Below, piece after piece: positions 11,720 to 23,747 of a stretch of DNA of 64,000 nt. The DNA lies in contig CM053806.1 of the NCBI GenBank assembly GCA_028671895.1, forward strand, positions 18,363,001 through 18,427,000. Reading direction: 5' to 3'. This DNA is from Oenanthe sinensis. Taxonomy: Eukaryota > Streptophyta > Magnoliopsida > Apiales > Apiaceae. How positions within the stretch are numbered: the first letter of the stretch is position 1; every line of letters begins with the position of its first letter. Made by a program: the position numbers and the translations under genes. The notes under the pieces are model-generated. The model had not been told where the DNA came from. It made no database searches and saw nothing but the letters and a program-made list of their open reading frames with translations.

Positions 11720-11950
11720 CAGTTGTAACCTCTTAAAATAAATTAGGTTAACTTAATTTTTAAAGACTTTTAGCCACTTCGGGCAACACTTTATTAGACA
11801 TCAATGCAAAGTTTCTCTGTTTACTGTCAACTTTTTAGACAAGTTGATGAACTATTTAAAATCCAATTAATTCCATGTTGGCTGTTCTTTTACATATATT
11901 GACAAGGGGAAATAGCTACTCTTTACATAATGAAATGATAACATTATATT

Positions 11951-12250
11951 ATTTTTTTTGACAGAAATAATATTTCATTAATAAATTGTAACGGAATATA
12001 ATGACCTAAAAAATATTTTATTTCATTCACCAAGTTTATCATCTAATCGAAAGGCACGCATGTTGCCTAAGGATATTTAAACAATAACACCTTAATGTCT
12101 GAAAATAAAACACCACTAAAGAAGGGTCTCGTTAAAAATCTCACATGAACAAAATCCTATGAGAAAAAACTCAGGGGGGAAAAGAGTGTCCTACTAAAAA
12201 TAACTAAATACAAGAAAAAAACATCTAATTACAATGAGCCCATTAAATCC
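11951..12250 (-). mobile_element. LINE-like 3' tail (minus strand)
   Basis: On the minus strand the segment ends ...ttaatgaaatattatttctgtc followed by an A-run. This is typical of a plant LINE 3' UTR with poly(A). No coding motif is visible, so it would be a strongly 5'-truncated copy. A SINE or other polyadenylated element is an alternative. Confidence 0.35.
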
Positions 12251-14739
12251 AAGTTCATTTATCCATCCACCTTCTCTTTACCCTTCTTCTCATACAAGTG
12301 AATATTAAAATCATGCTTTCATTCATCTTCCAGCTACACGCAATAACTCATCCAGTTAAATCTGAAAATTAAAAAACAAACCAATAAAAACAAATAAGAA
12401 GATGAAAGTATAACAAAAATATATAATATAAAATTATATCATAAAATTTTCAATTCATAATTAAAGTTATCTAATATGACACAAATATGGTCAAAACGCC
12501 ATAAAAAATGGTCATGCCCCATATAGGTACAAAAGTCATCACAAATGACACTAAACTCGTTCAAAAATTCAGATTTGAAAGATGTGAAATCAGATACAGA
12601 TGATATAGATCAAATCCGAAAGATATGGAAAAAATGTGAAGATTTCGAAAGGTTAAAAAATTCAAATTTGAAAAGAGGAAATATTATTTATATAAAAAAT
12701 TGTGATTTAAACTCAAACACTAGAAAGAAAAAATGTATTTGAAATTAGGGTTTAAAGAAAGAAGATGGAAGAGGGGAGAGGGTTACCATGAGAATCTTAA
12801 ATCTATATCTATATAATGAAATGATAACATTAAATCCCTTAAAATAAAATAAAAATATCTTGCTCTAAGCTTATAAATTGTTAAAAATTATTTTAAATAT
12901 ATTTTTTTAATGAATTGTGCTATCAGTAAATATGCAAAAATTTCAACCACTGCAGTAGAAATATACATTTTTATGACAGATATATAATTTTTAAAGTAGT
13001 TATGTAAATTAGTCAAATACATATTTTCTATTAAAACCGAATAATTGCATAAGAAGATAATTTTCAAATTTGACAATTTAGCTTAATATAACTTGATTAA
13101 TCTATATTATTTAAAAATATTTAATAACCACTATAATAGTTTAATTCAAAATTAATAATTAAGATTTTGAAAATTAATTATTATATGAATTATTAGTTGA
13201 GAAAAGCACTATAATATATATATATATATATATTGTAATAATTAAAATAATAAAAACATGAAAGTACAAAATACAATAACATTATGAATTAAAAATATTA
13301 AATATAATGAATCAGTTCTTTTAAAAGTCAATGCCCCCTCAAAATCATATAACTTTTAAAAGTTGACACCCCTCTTAAATATATCAGGTTTGGTGATCAT
13401 GTAAGAGTTTATCTCAATATAATATAATATAATATCAAATATTCATGAATTATAGTGTATATTGTAAAAATCATATAATTTCATAATTATAATTCTTACA
13501 TTTATGTTAACAGAAAATTAGTCAATTATAATATATATGCTTCACTAAAGAGTTAAATAAATGCCGATGGTTTAAGGAAAAATTATAAATCGTTTTATAT
13601 GTAATCGAATGCCTAATTTAGATATATAATATAGTTTTAAATTTCAATTCATCATGCAACTTCGAAATATCATTTATAGATTTGTTTTAACTTAATGTTT
13701 ATTAGCTACAATCAATGACCCATTAAAATAATATTAAATGTAAGAAAAATAAAAAATTAGAAAATAAAAAATCATCAAAATATATCTTTGAAATTTTAAT
13801 TAAAATTGAAATAAATAATTGGATTAATTTAATATTTTCATATTTTATTCAAGTAATAATAATATAAATTTTAATTTACAAAAGTTAAAAAAATCATAAA
13901 ATTATTTAACTTATCTTAGACAGTATTATTTAGAACTAAAAGTCTTATTAAAATATTTAGTAAATTTAATTCTACATTTTTAAAAATATACAACTAAAAT
14001 TCTTTTTTAAAATATTTAATTTTAACTATATACAAAATACTCTCTTCTATAATATTTATTAAATTTAGTCTTGACTTTTTAATTTAAATAAACTAAAATT
14101 TACTGATAAAATTTCATAAAATTTGATTTACTCCAAAATTGAAAAATTAAATTTAAAATTAATGATTATTAAACTTTAGTTTACATATCTTATTCAATAT
14201 TCAATTTAAAAGTACCATGCCAAGAATCGAACCAGGAAGTTTTTTACAATCTCATGTGCCACTTTTCTAGGATTGCTTTTACCAGAAGGCTGAGATTGGA
14301 GCTAGCTGCGTTTAACCCCTGCTTATATAGAGAGAGAGAGAGAAGAAAAATCCTATTATGTTATTTTCCAAGTGCGAATAGAAACATATTTCTCCGAATT
14401 CACATAAAAAATTTAAAGTTAATCCTCTGCGAATTAGATGAATCTGAAGACGCATATGTTATATATGCACTTCCAATCCAATCCAGTACTATAAGTTTAA
14501 GGCATGTGACAATAGCTTTATTTTTTTAGAACTTGGTCAAGACTCGAGAGGATCAGGAACCGCGGCTTCTGTCCTGCTCTCTCTTTGTTTTAACAGATGT
14601 TGAAATTATTTTTTTCGAATAATAAAATGTTCGTAAAAAGATATAATACTTTGACCAGTTGTTGATCATGTCGCGGTAATTGAAGCTACTTGCGGGAAAA
14701 AAAAAATTATTTGACCCCGAAAACACTGAGATATTAGGA
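12251..14739. other. Very AT-rich spacer with TA microsatellite
   Basis: No gene recognised. A (TA)n run lies at about 13213-13233 and a short GA run near 14328-14342. Open frames at 12545-12742 and 14254-14529 are unsupported. Confidence 0.5.
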
Positions 14740-14980
14740 GGGTGTTTGACCAAACTTTTTTTTTCGAAAATAAGCTCTTATTTCATAAATCCTTATTTTC
14801 GGAAAAAAATAGGTATGTATGTACTTTTTCTGAAAATAAGTAACTTATTTTTTAGTTTTAAGATGATATTTGATTTTAAAATTCTAAAATAAATATTTAT
14901 CTTTAAAAAAAATGAAAATATGAAAAAAAATATAAAAATAAATAACTTATTTTAAATTTAAGGAACCCCAAACGGACACC
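14740..14980. repeat. Small MITE with GGTGTTTG / CAAACGGACACC ends
   Basis: About 241 bp. The left edge ggtgtttgacc and the right edge ccaaacggacacc form an imperfect terminal inverted repeat, and the interior is mostly self-complementary A/T. The superfamily is unassigned because the TSD is unclear. Confidence 0.45.
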
Positions 14981-16376
14981 AGATACATGCTCATGCTGTG
15001 TCGTTTACATCTATGTAGAGTTTAATCAAACAATATGTTGTTTTCTTTTATCTGCCAAATGATATTAATTAATGTTTTAGATGGGTGTCGAAGTTTGGAA
15101 TATATTATCAATATAGTGGCTACTGTAGCTATAATAACTAGATGTTGAAGCTTGCAAGGTCTATTTTACTGTATAATCGATTGCTTGTTAATAGGATCTT
15201 GCTTTGCTCTTGTGGATATGGAGAAGCTATTTTTAATGTTTTTGGACTTGAGGAATGTGACAAATAATAATCCAATAAAATAGTAATAAATAAAAATATA
15301 CATATACAGTATAAGTGAAATAAAATACTTTTTACATGTATTTATTTGATTTGTTTGGTAGTATTTGACATTTCTAAAAAATAGTGGGGATTAAAAAAAT
15401 TTAAAGAAAATTATGTATGTATAATAGTAAAAGAAAAATTATTTTGTTTCTACACTTTAGTGGGTTACAGTTCCGCTCACCCTCCTATTACAGGTCTGCA
15501 CTCTGCATTGGACAGGGATTATTAAAGATTAATTAATACAGTTATTAGAATTTATAAAAGAATTTACTTTGAGTCTGTTTAATTAAATTTTAATAATTTA
15601 ACTAGATTTATTATAATGTGATAAATGAAATATGACAATTTTAAGTTCTTATCTGTTTAGATAAATTTATAATTATTTATAAATTATTAGTTATTTAAAA
15701 TATTGAAATAAAAAAATTGTAAGTTGTATATATGAATGATAATATTATCTTTCATCAAGTAAAATTATAAACATAAAATAAATTATTCAAGTACCTCTTA
15801 AGCTGTTTTTTAATTTTAAATCACTTTTAATTTATTAAAATATATATTTTTTAACTTAAAATTGAAAATTACTTTAAATTTCAAGGGCAGCCAACAGGCT
15901 TTTAAACCAGCTCATTTTAACCAGTCACATTCCAGTGGTGTTCCCGAAATCCCGAGCGTGTTTTACAGAATGCCAGTCCTGCAACTTTTTATTAATTTAT
16001 TTATAAAAATTGTTAAATTTAAGAAAAGACAGAGTTTCAACACAGTTACCAGATCTTAATCCTGTTTTTAAGCAAAGGTGTTTTGTATTAATCATGTATT
16101 ATATTGAACAAGTACAACCTGTTAGGCTATAGACTATGCAGCTAATAATTTTGTCACCGTCCTTTTAATCAAGATTATAAGATTCCATACAATTCTGATT
16201 CTCACTTTTGTATTAAAAAAAAATTGACGAATCTCGCTTATAACCTTATAAATGACTATTTGTTCTAAAGAAATTGACGTGGTATTAAATTGTATAATTT
16301 AACACCTAATATATTTGCAAAATTAAGAATGGAGAATAATATCATTCTTGATTGCTCAAATGTCAGCTTCTCTGTA
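14981..16376. other. AT-rich intergenic spacer
   Basis: No gene or defined mobile element. The open frame at 15862-16059 has no recognisable features. Confidence 0.5.
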
Positions 16377-16384
16377 GCTACACC

Positions 16385-16824
16385 TAGGGCTGAGCAAAAC
16401 CGATCCGAACCCGAAAAACCGAACCGAAATATGCTAATTCGGTTCGGTTCGGTTCCAATTTTTTTGAAAATCCGGTTTTTTCGGTTTTTCGGTTTGGACC
16501 GAAATATATTTCGGTCCGGTCCGGTTTTTTCAAAATATTTCGATCCAAAACCGAAAAAACCGAAATTTACAAAACGTATGTTTACATTATATATTACATA
16601 TATAATATATATATTTATTATATATATATATATAATATATATATATATATATAATATTTAATAATCTGAAAATTTCGGTTTAAACGGACCGAACCGAATA
16701 GACCGAAATATTTCGGTTCGGTTCGGGTCCGGTTTTATAAAAATTTCGGTTCGGTTCGGTCCTTCAAAAAATCAATATTTCGGTTTTCGGTTTTTTAACC
16801 GAACCGACCGAATGCTCAGCCCTA
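16385..16824. mobile_element. hAT-type MITE with 8-bp TSD
   Basis: 440 bp with ends TAGGGCTGAGCA and TGCTCAGCCCTA, flanked by a perfect 8-bp duplication GCTACACC (16377-16384 and 16825-16832). An 8-bp TSD and a TAGGG-type terminus are hAT hallmarks. Inside the ends are arrays of ggttcggttcgg and ccgaaccg words, with an AT microsatellite in the middle (about 16590-16660). There is no transposase, so it is non-autonomous. Confidence 0.9.
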
Positions 16825-16832
16825 GCTACACC

Positions 16833-17340
16833 TGCATGTGCATTACAACACTACGTTCATTTTCTTAAGTAATATGTCAACGAATCTCAACTAGCTCTTT
16901 TTAATATTAACATAAAATTTAAGTTTGTTATTTAATTTGTAGACCCGTGTCAAGAGCTAGTTTATTTTTGTTTTTGATGAACTAGAATAATCACTTATTT
17001 ATAAATAAATATTAATATTTACTTAATAAAAATAAATATTAATATTTACTGAATAAATATAAATTTTAAAAAAAATTAAAATATTTGACTATAAAATTAT
17101 TATAAAAAAGATAACTCATGCATTGCATTTGATATAAGCAAGTATTATAAGTTTAAAAGTATTGTGGGTGGGTTTAAATTCAATAAAATCCTGAAGTACA
17201 TTAAAGACTTAGACATATATGTCCATCCCGTAATAATTTTATAACATATTATAAACAATAAATAAAACGGAAAATGTAAATCTCTAACTAATACTTCATT
17301 ATTTTTATATAACTTTTACCTTCTGGGCTATATAGATATA
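16833..17340. other. AT-rich spacer with possible Helitron-like scrap
   Basis: No gene. At about 16943-16963, gacccgtgtcaagagctagtt resembles the CTAG-type ends of Helitron-like fragments near 34875 and 41990, without a clean hairpin. Confidence 0.3.
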
Positions 17341-17348
17341 TAGATATA

Positions 17349-17707
17349 GGGCCCGTTTGGTATTGCTTGCAGACAGTTACAGCATCTTTTTCTGAAAAAC
17401 TGTCAGGAAGATATTTGGTAAAATTCAAAAGATACTGTCAGAAAAAGTACATTTTATCTAAAAGTTGTTGTTAGAGAAAACATGTCTCTCATGCTTTTGG
17501 AAAAAACTGTTTTTCACCTTTTGCATGAAATAACAATAAATTTCATTATTAAACCTCCCCAAAAATATTATTTTTACATATTATATCTCAAAATATGCAC
17601 GAATAAAAAAAATACCAAACAGTCATCTGATTTTTTTAACAGCACTTTTTCCGCCAACACTTATTCTCACAGTACAGCAGTTTTTAACAGCAATCTCAAA
17701 CGGACCC
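17349..17707. mobile_element. MITE with GGGCCCGTTTGG termini
   Basis: About 359 bp. The left end gggcccgtttggtattgct and the right end aacagcaatctcaaacggaccc are imperfect inverted repeats. It sits between near-identical tagata-type flanks (about 17340-17348 and 17708-17715), consistent with an 8-bp hAT-like duplication offset by one base. The open frame inside it is not a gene. Confidence 0.6.
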
Positions 17708-17970
17708 ATAGATAGCTACGACAATTCAAGAGTTTGTTAATTTGTTATTGAACAATGTTTAAAAACCGGTTATTAACTTTAATCTGTACAATGATTTGTA
17801 TCGGAATAATAATGAGATATTTATATTGACATGTCGGGAGTAATATCTAATTTCCCAAATATAGGTAAATTTGTTAAAGTGAGGGTGATAATAAATTTAT
17901 TAGATTACTTATTTATTATAACAAATATTATATAATAATTTATATTAAATTGATCTCAAACTCTTAACAA

Positions 17971-19185
17971 ATGAATTTTGATGATCGCACAAACAACAAG
18001 TTTTGTATTGTGTTAATTTTGTGTTGCAGATAGCATAACAGCAAACTATTATGAAACAGTAAGTTGTTATGAGCAAACAGCCTGCTCTTAAGGAGCCCAA
18101 CAGAAATATGATACTTCACTAGAATTCAATGGATGGATGTAGGATTTGAATAAGATTCTTCTAGTGTGAGTGTACATCTATCTAGTACGTTTTAATATAT
18201 AATGAGCTCAGTTTATATATTTATTATATTAAAACGTTTTCTTTTGATTTAGTAAGTAGTGGTTTCGAACTAAAACTCTTTCAAACGTATACTACTTATC
18301 TATAGCTTTCATATTTATAGGAGCTGAATTTTTTAAACATTTTCAACTGCCTTATCTCCTATATCTATGCTATAGTTTGAATTACTATTATCCTTCAACG
18401 TTTATTTTATCCTTAATTCAAACTAGTCGTTTGATATGTGGTTATATATCAAGGGCTTAGCTTTTCATCTGTTTTAACGAAACAACAACTCGGTTTACTA
18501 TCTTGAAAAGTTTTCTCATATTTTCTATATCATCCGAGCTTAATATATGTTAGATACATGCTATATAGAAACTACACTTTTGAGTTGTAATCATTTTATC
18601 ATTTGATTGTATTATTCAAGTGTAACTTGGTGTTGCTAGAAAGTGGTCAGGACCTGGTATAAGTCAGGGGGAGTCTAGATAGCTTTTGTTACAAGTGTTC
18701 GAAGGTGCAACAAGGTTTAAGAACAGGGAATTCAAGGAGTGGGACTCAAGGGAATTCTGGAGGTTCTGTAAATAGCTTGCCGTCAGAGAACAGGGTGAAC
18801 AAGAAGCTGGTGCATTCAAGCTGCTAGGGAAAATAGCAGGTCATTTCTAGTGATAGGGAAAAAGGGAGATATATTATTATTCTATAATTGATTATATTTG
18901 ATTAATAATATATTCTCTTATCAAGTTGGTAAGGGACCAGGACATAGACCATTACATGGCTAAACGTCTCGTGCCTCTTTTACTTTATTATCTTTACTGT
19001 TTTATTGCATTGCATTCATAAAAGTTTTCCATATTACTCTATCTGACATAAAACAGTAAGCCGTTTTCTTGGCACATCAGACTACTTCTAAAACAGTAAG
19101 TTATTTGGTTCGGTAAACTTTAAAATTGGATATAATCAGCCCCTTAACACTTATTCACCCCCCCCCCCCTCTAAGTGCATTTACA
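17971..19185 (+). repeat. 5' LTR of SIRE-like element
   Basis: Aligns with 25463-26689 from the shared atgaattttgatgat onward and ends ...gcatttaca. The expected TGTAAACC start seen in the 3' LTR is replaced here by cttaacaa (17963-17970). A C-run at about 19158-19169 precedes the end. Confidence 0.88.
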
Positions 19186-19187
19186 TT

Positions 19188-19199
19188 TGGTATCAGAGC
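19188..19199 (+). promoter_or_regulatory. Primer-binding site of SIRE-like element
   Basis: TGGTATCAGAGC, two bases after the 5' LTR end. Complementary to tRNA-iMet. Confidence 0.92.
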
Positions 19200-19243
19200 T
19201 TTGAGAATATTAATATCTTCTTTAAGAGGAAAGTATTGATCTG

Positions 19244-21062
19244 ATGGTTAATCTGTATCCAACAGCAAATTCTTCGTCCAGGCCACCATTGATACTCGGT
19301 TCTGACAACTATATCTAGTGAAAAGGCCGCATGAGATCTCACCTGGAAGGGAGCCTATGCAATGGTGTTACTGAAAAAGGTCTATTCACATTTCTGAAAA
19401 CTGAAAATAAAGATAAGGATATTGATGAACTCACTCCTGATGAGCTAACGAAGCTAAGCTACAACAATAGAGCTAAGAACACAATCATTATTGGTCTAAG
19501 CATCTCAGAAAGTGACAAGGTCTCTTCATGCAAATCGGCTAAAGAAATCTGGGATACCTTGGAATTGTGTCATGAAGGCTCAAAATCTCTGAAGAAGGTC
19601 AAGCTTAGCAAACTCATGAATGACTATGGCAACTTCAAGCTCAAAGATGGTGAAACAATCAGAGAGGCTCAAGCTCGATTTCAAATCACCGTGAACAGTC
19701 TATCTCAACTTGGCAAATCTATTCCTAAAGAAGAAATTAACATGAAAATCATCAGTGCAGTCTCATGGGTTTATGAACCGAATGTCATAGCCTTGGAATC
19801 ATCACCAAACATTGACACCATGGACTTTCTTGATATATTTATAAAATTGAAGAAATTTGAATCAAAGATTAATGCCAGTAAAGCTCAAAGTTCTTCTGAT
19901 CTTACTCCTAAAATGAAGAATCTAGCACTACTTGTTGGTAACAGTAAGCTGGAATCAGATGATGAATTAGATGAAGAGCTCGCTCTAATATCTCGAAAAA
20001 ATAAGAGGTTGATCGAAAAGATGAATAGGTACAAGATGGAGAAGAAATGATTTTATAAGGGTAAAAATTTCTCCAAAGAATCTAAAGGGGAAGAGACATG
20101 CTTTGAATGTGGCAAGTCTGGTCACTACAAGAAAGATTGCTACAAATTCAAGGCAAAACAGTCTGTTATTTACAAGGACAGAAAGAAGAAATCTAAAGTC
20201 TTACTGACTTGGAGCAATGATGATGATGATGATGACTTTGAATCTAGTGATGATACTAGTGAGGAGATGGTCAATCTTGCATTGGTTGGATTGGAAGATA
20301 ATGATTCTTTGCTAGGCTATCTTGAGTATAGACTCATGGAAAGTGATTTAGAGGATGATAAAAGTGAGGTAAATTCATTTGAATTTTGTATATCTTCTGA
20401 TGATATTGTTTTGGAACAGCTAACAGTGCAGGAACCAAATTATATTCCACTTGAGTAATACAATTCAGTAAAAGCAGAAAACAGTAAGTTGGTTGAGAAA
20501 AACACATATCTTAAGCAGACGGTTCACGAGTTAATGGCTAAAGTGGAAACACTTATTGAAGATAAGGAACCAGAGAATGCAAAGGATGAGGCTGAAATCA
20601 AAAAGCTAAAAGCCAGAATTGAACAACTTGAAGCTTTCAACAAAACCTTGATTAAAAGAAATCAAGCTCTTGGAAAAGAAGTCACGGAATTAAAGACAGA
20701 AATTGAGGCCAGAGATACTTGTTTGGAGACATTCAAACTAAGGAGATCAGTTGATATGGAAAAATCTCAGCCTGCTGCTACTACATCTCAGCCTGCTGCG
20801 GTACATCTCAGGTTGCTGCCAATACATCTCAGGCTGTTGCCAGTACTTCACAACCTGCTGTTTTTACATATCAGACAGCTAAAAAAGATTAAATCTCTGG
20901 AATCAGAAGTTTTAAAGCTCACAAAGGTAATGGGTACATTCATACAAGGAGAAGATGATCTCAAGTTTATGATGAAAAGTATTAATGTTCCATTACAAAG
21001 AGAAGGAGTTGATCTCAACTTCAATAACAAGGGTAAAGCTCTAAAATATGAAGGAAGGAAAT
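19244..21062 (+). pseudogene. Decayed gag of SIRE-like element
   Basis: From the ATG at 19244 a single frame is recognisable but broken by stops: TAG-TGA in tandem at 19316-19321, TGA at 20048, TAA at 20456 and TGA at 21062. The first part (19331-20050) is a UBN2-type retrotransposon gag. A CCHC knuckle CFECGKSGHYKKDC starts at about 20099. An Asp/Glu-rich stretch follows, then a coiled-coil-like Lys/Glu region (20489-20760). Next comes a short tandem segment in which ctcagcctgctgc-like units repeat (about 20766-20880). Just past 21062 a degenerate second knuckle (NKCGRKRNLTQNC) lies at about 21097-21140. Function would be capsid assembly and RNA binding. This copy cannot make full-length protein. 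Confidence 0.85.
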
Positions 21063-21389
21063 GAAAGTCATATAAATATGCTATGCCTTGGAACCAATTC
21101 AATAAATGTGGAAGAAAAAGAAATCTAACTCAGAACTGCAAGTTTCAGAAAAGAGCTTACCAGAATGCAACTGTGAACAGAACAGCAAAACAGGTCGCCA
21201 GAATGTGACTAGTAGAATGCAGAAAATAGGAAATTTGGGTTCTAAAGTTATCCAACAGTGGATAAAGAAATCTGAATTAAATTCTTGTTATATACTTGCT
21301 ACTAACCAACCTGGACCCAAACCTATTTGGGTACCAAAATGTCGAGTCTTGTTTTTATTTGTTTTATAGATGTGTCTTACCGCAAAGAT

Positions 21390-21730
21390 CAAGTCAAAAT
21401 AATGGATTATTGATAGTGGATGTACTAGGAACATGTATGGAGACAAATCACAGTTTATCAGTCTCAAACTTAAGAAGGGATGAGGAGTAACTATTGGAGA
21501 TAGCAAGTCTTTTTTTATCCTTGGTAAAGGTAAAGTTGGTAATGATACTACTTCTATCAATAATGTCCGGTATGTAAAAGGTTTGAAATATAATTTGTTT
21601 AGTGTAAATCAATTGCATGATGATGGATATAAAGTTGATTAATATAAGGATAAATGTATTATTACTATTGACACTAACAAAATTCCTCTAGTTGCTAGAA
21701 GGGAAAGCAATATATATATATATTAGACTT
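21390..21730 (+). pseudogene. Decayed aspartic protease region
   Basis: The frame reads WIIDSGCTRNMYGDKSQF near 21400, where DSGC is the copia protease active-site motif. Further on comes GLKYNLFSVNQLHDDGYKV, the conserved block downstream of it. Stops interrupt at about 21482 and 21640. It would process the polyprotein if intact. Confidence 0.8.
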
Positions 21731-21734
21731 TGAA

Positions 21735-22703
21735 TTGCAGAAAACAGCCTGCTGTTTAGTAGCCATAGACAATGATCCATCCATATGGCATAGGAGATTG
21801 GGTCATGGACACATAGATTTGCTGAATAGATTGTCTAAAAAGAAGCTTGTGAGAGGATTTCCAAAGTTGAAGCATACTAAAACTGAAGTTTGCACAGTAT
21901 GCCAACTTAGTAAACAAATCAGAAGTACTCACAAAGCTAAAAAGGTGGTATCTACTTCAAAACCTCTAGAACTCTTGCATCTAGACCTATTTGGTCCTGA
22001 GGCATACAAAAGCTTGGGAGGTAAACAATATGGATTTGTCATTGTTGATGATTATTCTAGGTTTACTTGGGTGTTATTTCTTAAATCTAAAGATTATGCT
22101 TTTGTTGAGTTTGAAAAACTAATCAAGTTGTTTGAGAACAAGCTTAAAACAAGACTTATAAGTATTCAATGTGATAGAGGTGGAGAATTTTAAAAAGACT
22201 CCATTACTTATTGTAAAGAAAGATGAATCTCGCATGAATTCTCAGCCCCAAGGACACCACAGCAGAATGGGGTTGTGGAACGCAAGAACAAGTCACTAGA
22301 AGAAACTGTTAGGACTTTACTGCAAGAAAACAAGTTGCCAAGGAGTTTCTGGGCAGAAGCTGTCAATACAGCCTGCTATATTCTGAATAGAATTATCATA
22401 AGACCTATTTTGTAAAAGACTCCATACGAACTGCTGAGTAATAAAAAGCCACAAATTGGATACTTCAAAGTATTTGGTTCTAAGTGCTTTGCATTGAAGA
22501 AAATCGAAAGGGATGGTAAATTCGATGCAAAATCTTATGAAACTATTTTTGTTGGGTATTCTTTAACTAGTCATGCATATCGTATTTATAATTTAAAGAA
22601 ATACATAGTTAAAGAGTCTATTGATGTTGTATTTAAAGAACCTAACAATGATCTTCCAAGGGACGAGGATGATGATGCAGGTGATAATAGCTCGTCAAGA
22701 TAA
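21735..22703 (+). pseudogene. Decayed GAG-pre-integrase and integrase
   Basis: The frame opens with IWHRRLGHGHIDLLNRLSKK and a CxxC (HHCC zinc domain), then the integrase core with LLHLDLFGP, a D in CDRGGEF, and PRTPQQNGVVERKNKS (D-D-E motif). Stops occur at 22191 (directly after GGEF), about 22224 and about 22413. The C-terminal part after 22494 (FGSKCF...GYSLTSHAYRIYN) is open to the stop at 22701. The frame continues recognisably to about 22960 as a Gln/Thr-rich linker before homology ends where RT should begin. Confidence 0.85.
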
Positions 22704-22959
22704 GGGAATAAAGCTGCTGAAGAAACCCAGAAAGGAAAAGAGCAAGCTGCAACAGAACCAACTGCTGAACAGACTGGAAATCAGCAAGCTGAAACATCAT
22801 CACGGCTTGCTATTACTGAAGTCTCAATTGATGCTACTATTGATCAATTATCAAAATTGTCACTAGGAGGGACACAAACTCCTATTGATGGGACTTCAAC
22901 ACCTGTTCGAGCTGACCATAAGGAAATAGCTCACCATAATCTGCCAAAGTCAACTAACT

Positions 22960-23747
22960 ACAATGTTTATTCTCAATTCTGTTGTAGTGGTCTTTGTATC
23001 TTGTATTGTCCTATCTTGTCTTCTTTTTGTTTTTCCTCTATAATTTTCTTCTTCTGGAATCTTTTTGTAGTAGACACTTAAAACCTTCTGTATCTTCTGA
23101 ACTCCTTGAGATACTACTCTTTTATTTTACACTGACGCTTGAACATATAAATGAACTTCTTCTAGTGTTGAGTAGCAGTCTTGTCAGAATTCTTCTGATA
23201 TTCTAATTCTTCGTGTCCAGTTGACATTTTTTGACTTGATTATTGTTATCACATTTATTATTTACTTCCCTTTCTAATCTGAGTTGTCATCTAATAATTA
23301 CAAATAGGCTTATCATATGCCTTTCACTTATTTTTGATGTTGACTGTCAATATTCTCTATATGTGATTTTATGTGCTTTATTTGAATTATTTGTTACCGT
23401 GCTTTGATAATTGTCTATGTGATAATTACAACTTGGTTTATGTGATAATTTAAATTTTAAATTATTAGTATATATCTGCTTAAACAACATGATAAAACCT
23501 TATATGTTACTTATTTAATTTTTAATCTATCATGTTTACTATATTTCGGGGAGGGGTAAATAATTTAAAATCATTTACTTCTAAATATACTCTACCCTTA
23601 TCAGTAAAAAGAGGTATATTGGAAATATATCACTCCACCTTTTGGTATTCGCCCACTACAAAGCCAGTCACTCGAAGAGTTTGAGGATTTTTCAAGTGCA
23701 CTATTATCTACATCTCACTAACCCTAGTTTCAATCTAGATTATATCC
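22960..23747 (+). other. Pol deletion junction and spacer
   Basis: After the integrase C-terminal linker (to about 22960) the sequence changes to T-rich non-coding DNA with no RT or RNase H motif (no YVDD, no DADW). In related elements a non-coding spacer separates RNase H from the third ORF, so the deletion probably joined the integrase tail to that spacer. No other gene is visible. Confidence 0.7.

Noticed and set aside
16290..16661. 123-codon open frame
   Set aside because: Crosses the left end of the hAT MITE and reads its ccgaacc and AT repeats. Composition explains it.
20760..20880. Possible CRISPR-like or minisatellite locus
   Set aside because: The repeats are degenerate, lie inside a retrotransposon gag and have no unique spacers. 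CRISPR is not expected in a plant genome.
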